From the NCBI GenBank assembly GCA_030765325.1, contig JAVCCT010000336.1:1-8315 (forward strand): a DNA stretch of 8,315 nucleotides, in the 5' to 3' direction. Position 1 is the stretch's first letter. Every line of letters begins with the position of its first letter. This stretch comes from Candidatus Stygibacter frigidus (GTDB taxonomy: Bacteria > Cloacimonadota > Cloacimonadia > Cloacimonadales > TCS61). The notes under the pieces were generated by a model. That model was not told the DNA's origin, ran no database searches, and saw nothing but the letters and a program-made list of their open reading frames with translations. Shown here in pieces: positions 1-4,402 of this stretch. The position numbers and the translations under genes were made by a program.

Positions 1-61
1 CAAAAGCACCCAGCATAATTAACATGCTCACAAACAACAAAACGACAGCCCATTTTTTCAT
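1..61 (-). CDS. Start of a secreted or membrane protein, cut by the window edge
   Basis: Only the first 20 codons are inside the window. They read MKKWAVVLLFVSMLIMLGAF, a short basic N-terminus followed by an unbroken hydrophobic stretch. That is typical of a Sec signal peptide or a first membrane anchor. Two ATGs are adjacent (64-62 and 61-59). A good AAGGAG Shine-Dalgarno lies just upstream, 2 nt from the first ATG and 5 nt from the second, so I prefer the second. The mature protein is outside the window and its function cannot be told. It lies in the same direction as the remnants at 146-696 and could be the last gene of that transcript, although 84 bp separate them. Confidence 0.7.
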   Translation of the reverse strand, partial: MKKWAVVLLFVSMLIMLGAF

Positions 62-145
62 CATAACTCCTTTTTTATCTCTGATTTATATATTGATCAA
101 ATTTATTTCTTATCACTGAATGTAAGGTTCTTATTTCCGCATTTT

Positions 146-422
146 TCACTTTGCTGTTGCCATATTCATCAGACAATATGATTCTTCTTTATTATCATCC
201 AGTTCCCGGGAAAGTTCCAGCGCTGTTTGGATATATTCCAGGGTTTTATTATTCTCAAAATTCATACCCAGTCCAGAGATATTATTACCCGGGTTAGAAG
301 TTATCATAAGAAATAATTGCCTCAAAGATACCCCTGCACTCATCATGTGCAAATTTTGCCTGATGATGAATGACTCCCTCAGCGAGGTATCTTTCTGAGA
401 CAACTTCAGCTGCAAATATCAT
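146..422 (-). pseudogene. Broken TPR-like gene remnant
   Basis: The part near 146-270 reads as a tetratricopeptide repeat: LEYIQTALELSRELDDNKEE, followed by a second-helix-like SYCLMNMA, then a stop. It fits the TPR pattern (xxALEYYxxALELSRExxDxxxEAYxLxNLA). Going upstream in that frame the protein quality falls, and the only start is a TTG near 415 with no Shine-Dalgarno. A different frame opens at ATG 422 and encodes 42 plausible residues (MIFAAEVVSERYLAEGVIHH...) before stopping at 294-296. A frame change near 296 would join the two. I infer a decayed or frameshifted fragment of a TPR protein, perhaps together with the 85-residue ORF upstream. The alternative is two small unrelated ORFs, of which only one is real. 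No function is claimed. Confidence 0.35.
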
Positions 423-438
423 TTTATAATGATTTCCA

Positions 439-696
439 TTAATTATGATTTCTTATAGCTAGTTCGGGCTGGGTATCTATCAATTCCTTATGCAGGGCTT
501 TTATTTCAAGCTCCTTGAGGTTTCGATTGGTATTTTCATATTCTCGTAGTATGTTAATTATCCGGTTATCATCTAAAACTATTGTGAAGCAAAAATATCG
601 CTTGCCCCTACTGCAAAACTCTATTACTTTGCTAATCTCTGAGATCATTTCAGGCATCACACTTTCATTTTCAGCTATTTTTATTTCTTCTATCAT
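439..696 (-). CDS. Hypothetical 85-residue protein, possibly an N-terminal gene fragment
   Basis: The 85-residue product begins MIEEIKIAENESVMPEMISE, has a short hydrophobic beta-like segment around residues 33-41 (RYFCFTIVL), and then a charged helical stretch (ENTNRNLKELEIKALHKELI, residues 54-73). I do not recognise the family. It has no signal peptide or membrane helix. The start at 696 is preceded by GGTGGGAGT, a usable though tightly spaced ribosome site. A sigma-54-type promoter lies 36 bp further upstream, which supports this being a true transcribed start. The stop at 439-441 is followed after 16 bp by the broken TPR region, in another frame. It may therefore be the head of a larger decayed signalling gene rather than a complete small protein. 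Confidence 0.4.
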   Translation of the reverse strand: MIEEIKIAENESVMPEMISEISKVIEFCSRGKRYFCFTIVLDDNRIINILREYENTNRNLKELEIKALHKELIDTQPELAIRNHN

Positions 697-731
697 ACTC
701 CCACCATGTTCAGGTTTTTTATTAATTATAA

Positions 732-747
732 TGCAATCGCAGTTCCA
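732..747 (-). promoter_or_regulatory. Candidate sigma-54 (-24/-12) promoter for the leftward unit
   Basis: Read on the minus strand the site is TGGAACTGCGATTGCA. It matches the sigma-54 consensus TGGCAC-N5-TTGCA at all but one consensus base. The GG and GC dinucleotides have exactly the required 10-nt separation. The predicted transcript start is near 721, giving a leader of about 25 nt before the ATG at 696. A sigma-54 activator is encoded in the same window (4403-6502), so the organism uses this sigma factor. Whether that activator acts here is not shown. Confidence 0.6.
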
Positions 748-866
748 ATCCGTAAGGAATATTATATTAAGCCTGCTATTTATCTATATTATATCTAAAT
801 ATAAATATATATTGGTGATAAACACTATATTTTGATGCTGCTCAAAAATATCTGACCTTCCATTTT

Positions 867-905
867 GCTATAGCATTTTGGAGAACTATGTCAAAATGAC
901 ATAGC
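867..905. repeat. Nested inverted repeat, possible activator or operator site
   Basis: Two overlapping dyads are visible. CTATGTCA-AAA-TGACATAG (886-904) is a perfect 8-bp inverted repeat with a 3-nt spacer. The segment GCTATAGCATTTTG (867-880) pairs with CAAAATGACATAGC (892-905) at 12 of 14 positions across an 11-nt loop. GCTATAGC (867-874) is itself an 8-bp palindrome. The site lies about 150 bp upstream of the start predicted for the sigma-54 promoter at 732-747, a normal distance for an enhancer bound by a sigma-54 activator. No run of T follows, so an intrinsic terminator is unlikely. Confidence 0.5.
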
Positions 906-1106
906 GAGCATATTCACAAGATGAGACATAATTTGTCTATAGTACAAAATATGTATTATGATACAGATTATGTACCATGACAAGTAAAGTGTACCATCAG
1001 CTCCCAGTAAAATTATAAGCCCAATAAGCCCTATAAGCTCAATAATAATCTTTAACCTAAGTCTCAAGCTGATCCTATTGGGCAACAACATAGCACATAG
1101 TGACAT
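891..1106 (-). CDS. Doubtful 71-residue two-TM small protein
   Basis: The predicted product has two hydrophobic stretches, about residues 18-35 (LKIIIELIGLIGLIILLG) and 40-56 (LYLSWYIICIIIHILYY), joined by a short ADGT turn. This hairpin membrane topology is plausible for a small membrane protein. Against it, no Shine-Dalgarno precedes the ATG at 1106 and a stop codon lies directly upstream. Part of the first hydrophobic segment is also produced by a 9-bp tandem repeat, and AT-rich DNA often gives such hydrophobic ORFs by chance. It would be transcribed away from the B12 operon. I recognise no family and treat it as more likely not a gene. Confidence 0.25.
   Translation of the reverse strand: MSLCAMLLPNRISLRLRLKIIIELIGLIGLIILLGADGTLYLSWYIICIIIHILYYRQIMSHLVNMLAMSF
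1015..1041. repeat. Three tandem 9-bp repeats (ATAAGCYCW)
   Basis: Three consecutive 9-mers, ATAAGCCCA, ATAAGCCCT and ATAAGCTCA, run head to tail and are followed by ATAATAATC. On the minus strand they would encode the L-I-G / L-I-G repeat of the doubtful membrane ORF. The pattern could be a small slippage-generated repeat. Confidence 0.5.
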
Positions 1107-1114
1107 TTAAATGT
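1103..1114. repeat. 12-bp palindrome flanked by direct repeats, possible operator
   Basis: ACATTTAAATGT is a perfect 12-bp palindrome. It sits between two copies of ATAGTG (1097-1102 and 1118-1123) whose starts are 21 bp apart, about two helical turns. It lies some 35 bp upstream of the proposed -35 element of the B12 operon. This is a suitable position for an activator or a repressor. The surrounding TGACATTTAAATGTGA loosely recalls Crp/Fnr-type sites, but the match is not good enough to name the regulator. Confidence 0.35.
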
Positions 1115-1148
1115 GAGATAGTGCTTTGTCTTTCAGCAGTAGATCTGC

Positions 1149-1177
1149 TTGATATTTGAGATAAGAAAATTTATAGT
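1149..1177 (+). promoter_or_regulatory. Candidate sigma-70 promoter of the B12-sensor operon
   Basis: A TTGATA -35 element (1149-1154) and a TATAGT -10 element (1172-1177) are separated by exactly 17 bp. The predicted start near 1184 gives a leader of roughly 45 nt before the chosen ATG at 1229. The leader is too short to be a cobalamin riboswitch, and I see no B12-box there. Confidence 0.5.
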
Positions 1178-1218
1178 TTGACTTTAATATGAATGGGATT
1201 AATTTTTTACCAAATAAT

Positions 1219-1223
1219 GGGAG
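1219..1223 (+). promoter_or_regulatory. Ribosome binding site that fixes the B12-protein start
   Basis: GGGAG lies 5 nt before the ATG at 1229. Two in-frame upstream ATGs exist (1193 and 1217). The one at 1217 overlaps this site and neither has its own Shine-Dalgarno, so 1229 is the preferred start. Confidence 0.7.
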
Positions 1224-1228
1224 TTATT

Positions 1229-1891
1229 ATGGAAACAAAGATTACAGATGATCTTTATCGGGTATATACGAGTAATTTATTAAGCGGAAATAGAAGAGAA
1301 TGTAATCAGATCGTGGAAAACGTGGTAAGCGCTGAGGCTGATGTGCGGGATATTTATCTGAATTTATTTCAAAGGTCTATGTATGAGGTGGGCAGTCTTT
1401 GGGAGCATAATAAGATTTCCGTGTCAGTGGAGCATCTGGCTACTTCCATTACTATGACCTTGATAAATACAATTTATCCGCTGCTTTTTTCTCCTGAGAA
1501 GAAGAACAAATCAGCAGTGATTGCCTGCGTGGAAAATGAATATCATCAATTGGGCTCTCAAATGGTTTCGGATATATTTGAATTAAATGGCTGGAATGGC
1601 TATTATCTGGGTGGAAATAGTCCTGTTGGTGATCTGCTTAAGTTCATTGAAACCAATAAACCTGATGTAGTGGGACTTTCGCTGGCGATATATTTTAATA
1701 TGCAGAATTTGTGGAAGACTGTGGAGCAATTGCAGCGGGAATTTCCCCATATTCCAGTGTTAGTAGGGGGTCAGGCGTTTCGCTGGGGTGGCAGGGAAAT
1801 TGCAGAAGAATTTAGGTTAGTGGAATATGCTGGTACACTACCTGAGCTGGAGACCTATATCCATAAGCTGGAAAAAAATAATGTCAGTTAA
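1229..1891 (+). CDS. Stand-alone cobalamin-binding sensor domain, CarH/AerR-like
   Basis: This 220-residue soluble protein has the two-part fold of B12-binding sensors. A helical cap domain (about 5-90) precedes a Rossmann-like cobalamin domain (about 94-215). Visible motifs are W58-x9-E68-H69, the signature I recall for CarH/LitR/AerR B12 photoreceptors. There is also E104-Y-H106-Q-L-G109, a DxHxxG-type motif whose His would be the lower cobalt ligand (Glu for Asp). The glycine-rich YYLGGNSP (126-132) and VGGQAF (179-184) complete the pocket. There is no MerR DNA-binding domain, so it cannot act as CarH does. Its gene is first in an operon with a histidine kinase and receiver, overlapping the kinase by 11 nt. 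I infer a B12-dependent, perhaps light-dependent, input to that pathway. Residue 59 next to W58 is Glu, where Thermus CarH has the His used after illumination. His60 follows. A corrinoid methyl carrier is less likely given the partners. Confidence 0.85.
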   Translation: METKITDDLYRVYTSNLLSGNRRECNQIVENVVSAEADVRDIYLNLFQRSMYEVGSLWEHNKISVSVEHLATSITMTLINTIYPLLFSPEKKNKSAVIACVENEYHQLGSQMVSDIFELNGWNGYYLGGNSPVGDLLKFIETNKPDVVGLSLAIYFNMQNLWKTVEQLQREFPHIPVLVGGQAFRWGGREIAEEFRLVEYAGTLPELETYIHKLEKNNVS

Positions 1892-3011
1892 TTTACCTAA
1901 TATATTGCAATCTTATCTGTTTCGTGAGGCATCAGTATTTCTGCTTTTATGCACCAGCGAAGGGAAAGTGCTGGAAACCAATGATCACACGCGGCGTTTG
2001 CTGGGTTTTGACCCGGCAGGCAGCGAAATATCAGAAATATTTGTAAATTTTGATGGAGAAAAGGGGATCAGGAACCTTCTTCATGAGACGGAGGGAGAAC
2101 GGCTTTTTAATGTCACTACCTTTACGGGTTTACCTCAATCACTTTATTTTAAGATCTATGAAATTCATCGGCAGATTCTGTTTTTAGGAAGAAATGATGC
2201 TGAGGAACAGGAATTCATGCGGAAAGAGATTGTGGAGCTTAATAATGAAATGAGCAGAATGGCGCGTCAATTGCATAAGCAGAAAAGTGAACTGGAGAAA
2301 CTGAATAAGCTAAAAGATCAATTTTTGGGAATGGCAGCTCATGATTTGCGAAAACCAGTGGGACTGATCATGAATTATGCTGATTTTCTGGTGGATGATC
2401 TGAGTGAAAATATTAATGCTGAGGATGCAGAATTTTTAGCTCGAATAAATAGAAATGCTCTTTATATGCGTGAGATCATAAATGATTTTCTGGATGTAGC
2501 TTTGATTGAAGCCGGGCAGTTTAATTTGAATTTAGGTGCAGTTGATCTAAATCAGTTTATACTGAATAAGATTGCACAACATAAGATTCTAGCCAGTAAA
2601 TATGATAAAAAGATGGATATTGAACTGTCAGACGAAGATATTGTCATAGATTGTGATGCTTCCAAACTGGAGCAGGTGATCAATAATCTGGTGAGTAATG
2701 CTATCGAACATTCGGGAAATTCAACTGAAATTAAAGTGATCTTGCAGAAAATAGATGATCAGATCATTATCACGGTGAAAGATAATGGCAAGGGGATTTC
2801 TTATGAACAGCAAGCGAAATTATTTGACATTTATGCTCGATCTGGCGAAAAAAAAACTGGCAGTCGCAGTACAGGATTAGGACTTGCCATCACTAAGAAA
2901 ATAATAGAAGCCCACCAGGGTGAGATAAAAATAGAAAGTGAGCCTGGCAAAGGGGCTTCGTTTATTATAAAATTACCTGATAAAGGTATAAGGAGGGATG
3001 ATGGGATTTAA
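1881..3011 (+). CDS. PAS sensor histidine kinase, soluble
   Basis: This 376-residue kinase has no membrane helix, so it is cytoplasmic. In order: a divergent PAS-like domain (about 8-104), a coiled coil (106-146), a HisKA domain with phospho-acceptor His154 in MAAHDLRKPV, and a HATPase domain. The HATPase has N-box NNLVSNAIEHS (268-278), G1 DNGKG (301-305), F-box LFDIYAR and G2 TGLGLA (331-336). All catalytic boxes appear intact. It would autophosphorylate and pass phosphate to the receiver encoded two genes downstream. I chose the ATG at 1881, which overlaps the end of the B12-sensor gene by 11 nt. An in-frame ATG at 1827 would put 18 unlikely residues (WRPISISW...) inside the neighbour's coding frame. 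The overlap suggests coupled translation and a functional tie to the B12 protein, which may bind the PAS or coiled-coil region. The PAS ligand is not evident. Confidence 0.92.
   Translation: MSVNLPNILQSYLFREASVFLLLCTSEGKVLETNDHTRRLLGFDPAGSEISEIFVNFDGEKGIRNLLHETEGERLFNVTTFTGLPQSLYFKIYEIHRQILFLGRNDAEEQEFMRKEIVELNNEMSRMARQLHKQKSELEKLNKLKDQFLGMAAHDLRKPVGLIMNYADFLVDDLSENINAEDAEFLARINRNALYMREIINDFLDVALIEAGQFNLNLGAVDLNQFILNKIAQHKILASKYDKKMDIELSDEDIVIDCDASKLEQVINNLVSNAIEHSGNSTEIKVILQKIDDQIIITVKDNGKGISYEQQAKLFDIYARSGEKKTGSRSTGLGLAITKKIIEAHQGEIKIESEPGKGASFIIKLPDKGIRRDDGI
2991..2996 (+). promoter_or_regulatory. Strong internal ribosome site for the third operon gene
   Basis: AGGAGG, a near-perfect Shine-Dalgarno, lies inside the last codons of the kinase gene. 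It is 1 nt from the ATG at 2998 and 4 nt from the ATG at 3001, which favours 3001. Such a strong site suggests this small protein is made in quantity relative to the kinase. Confidence 0.65.
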
Positions 3012-3444
3012 AATACTCATGGCGAAGGCAAAAGTGTTGAAACAGCCTTCAGAAAAGGCAGCCCAGGAATATAGCCGGAAAAAGGATGTGATGGCAGATC
3101 AAGTGGCACAAATCCTGGAAGATCGCCCTGATCTGGAAAAATTGATAGGTGCTAATAACGTATCTATGATGAAAGATAATGCTCATAATATGGCAAGATT
3201 CATGGAATCAATTTTTGTGAAGCATGATGCAGCCGTTTTGGTTCAAACAGTTCTCTGGGTTTTTCGGGCTTATCTTTCACATGGTTTTCAGCTTACATTC
3301 TGGTCAGCCCATCTGAATACATGGATGGAAATTTTGGAAAAAGAAATGTCACCAGAGACCTATAAAGAGCTTTATCCATTTTATTTCTGGATGCAGGTAA
3401 ATATCCCGGTTTTCACGAAATTGGCTGGTGAGATCGATGAATAA
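3001..3444 (+). CDS. Uncharacterised all-helical signalling-operon protein (147 aa)
   Basis: I do not recognise a named family. The protein is soluble, without signal peptide or membrane anchor, and looks entirely alpha-helical. A charged N-terminal region (about 8-48) is followed by amphipathic helices around NAHNMARFMESIFVKHDAAV and then VLWVFRAYLSHGF. The C-terminal part is aromatic-rich (TFWSAHLNTWMEIL, ELYPFYFWMQVNIP). Several His (in NAHNM, VKHDA, LSHGF, SAHLN) and Trp residues could line a cofactor or ligand pocket. A globin-like or four-helix sensor fold is conceivable but unproven. Its gene overlaps the kinase upstream and the receiver downstream, with its own strong AGGAGG. This implies a structural or regulatory role in the pathway, such as a co-sensor, adaptor or phosphotransfer helper. 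No HPt H-box pattern is convincing. An ATG at 2998 would add one residue. Confidence 0.8.
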   Translation: MGFKILMAKAKVLKQPSEKAAQEYSRKKDVMADQVAQILEDRPDLEKLIGANNVSMMKDNAHNMARFMESIFVKHDAAVLVQTVLWVFRAYLSHGFQLTFWSAHLNTWMEILEKEMSPETYKELYPFYFWMQVNIPVFTKLAGEIDE

Positions 3445-4399
3445 TGAACCCGTGAAGATATTGGTCATTGATGATGATGCCGAAGTATTGATGCTCACAT
3501 CCCGCATTTTAAAATCTGCTGGATATGAAGTGTTGCAGACGCAATCAGTAAGTGAAGGTATGGAATTGCTAAAGCAGCAGCCGGAAATATTACTTCTGGA
3601 TGTTGTGATGCCTGAAATGAATGGTTTTGATTTTTGCCGTAAAATCAAGTCACAGCCAGAATTTTCAAAAATATTTATAATCCTGCTTTCGGGGGTGAAG
3701 GTAACTGCTGAAGATCAGGCTGCTGGCTTAAATCTGGGTGCTGATGGCTATATTTTGCGTCCTTTTACAAAAGATGAATTGCTGGCAAAAATCAATGCTT
3801 ATGTGAGAATACATAAAGAACTTGTTAAAATCAGCAAAAGCGAGAATTGGCTGGCTATTACTTTGAAAAGTATTGGTAATGGGATTGTTGTTACGGATTC
3901 TCGGGGGAATATCAGCTATATCAATCCCGCTATGGAAAAAATGGTATGTCTTGAGCAAGTAGATGTAATAGGGCGATCTGCAGACAATATTTTGAAATTC
4001 TCCGAAGATGATTATCAAAAAGGTTATGAGAATCTGATTAGTGATGTTCTGGAAAATAAGCCAGGTTTACTGAGAATTGATAATGCCATTTTGGGACAAT
4101 ATAGAGATAAACCAATTTATGTGGAACTTACTATTACCAAAATCTATTCAGAATCTGAATGCGATGGACTGGTGATTATTGTTCAAGATATATCCAAAAG
4201 GAAAATTGCTGAAAAGGAATTAGACCAATATCGCGATAATCTGGAAGAGAATGTGATTAAGCGGACCAGTGAACTGCTAAAGCGTAATGAAGAACTTGAG
4301 CATTTTCATGAGCTGTCAATTGAAAGAGAAAAAAGGGTGAAGGTATTGCGCGATCAGGTGAAGGAACTGGAGCAGGAACTTTCTAAATATCGCAGATAG
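3437..4399 (+). CDS. Response regulator: receiver-PAS-coiled coil, no output domain
   Basis: This 320-residue protein has a receiver domain (about 6-125) with acidic pocket D12-D13-D14, phospho-acceptor Asp55 (LLLDVVMPEMNG) and Ser85. The normally invariant Lys of the KPF motif is Arg108 here (YILRPF). A PAS domain follows (about 137-255; NGIVVTDSRGNISYINPAME...DISKRK), then a long coiled coil (256-320). There is no HTH, cyclase, kinase or other effector domain. The end resembles the linker that normally leads into a HisKA domain in PAS kinases, so the gene may descend from a hybrid sensor that lost its catalytic part. The ATG at 3437 overlaps the upstream stop by 8 nt. A GTG at 3428 is possible but less likely. 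It is the expected phosphate acceptor of the operon kinase and must act by protein contact. It ends 3 bp from a convergent gene. Confidence 0.9.
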   Translation: MNNEPVKILVIDDDAEVLMLTSRILKSAGYEVLQTQSVSEGMELLKQQPEILLLDVVMPEMNGFDFCRKIKSQPEFSKIFIILLSGVKVTAEDQAAGLNLGADGYILRPFTKDELLAKINAYVRIHKELVKISKSENWLAITLKSIGNGIVVTDSRGNISYINPAMEKMVCLEQVDVIGRSADNILKFSEDDYQKGYENLISDVLENKPGLLRIDNAILGQYRDKPIYVELTITKIYSESECDGLVIIVQDISKRKIAEKELDQYRDNLEENVIKRTSELLKRNEELEHFHELSIEREKRVKVLRDQVKELEQELSKYRR

Positions 4400-4402
4400 G
4401 AA

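Larger units (their letters stand above)
697..1192. other. Intergenic region with inverted repeats and one doubtful ORF
   Basis: This stretch of about 500 bp lies between the leftward remnants and the B12 operon. It is AT-rich. It contains the sigma-54 promoter (732-747), a nested inverted repeat (867-905), a doubtful two-TM ORF (891-1106), 9-bp repeats (1015-1041), a 12-bp palindrome (1103-1114) and the start of a sigma-70 promoter (from 1149). The span 748-866 is very AT-rich and shows no convincing gene. I see no tRNA, rRNA or CRISPR array. Confidence 0.6.

Noticed and set aside
62..145. Sigma-70 promoter for the first gene (TTGATC and TAAAAA, 17 bp apart, minus strand)
   Set aside because: The transcript would start at or inside the ribosome site, so the spacing is not workable.
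515..835. Rightward 106-residue ORF
   Set aside because: It is antisense to the 439-696 ORF, has low-complexity Ile/Ser/Leu content, and has no ribosome site.
1015..1041. CRISPR-like array
   Set aside because: The three 9-bp units are adjacent with no spacers, so this is a simple tandem repeat.
1193..1228. Upstream in-frame starts for the B12 protein
   Set aside because: The ATGs at 1193 and 1217 lack ribosome sites, and 1217 overlaps the GGGAG that serves 1229. The extra residues are not domain-like.
1107..1228. Cobalamin riboswitch upstream of the B12 operon
   Set aside because: The leader from the predicted start is only about 45 nt, and no B12-box-like sequence or complex fold is visible.
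1827..1880. Longer start for the histidine kinase
   Set aside because: It would read through the upstream gene's coding region out of frame and adds an unlikely peptide. The ATG at 1881 gives the usual short operon overlap.
3349..4018. Two leftward ORFs opposite the receiver gene
   Set aside because: They lie opposite clear receiver and PAS coding sequence and show no domain features.
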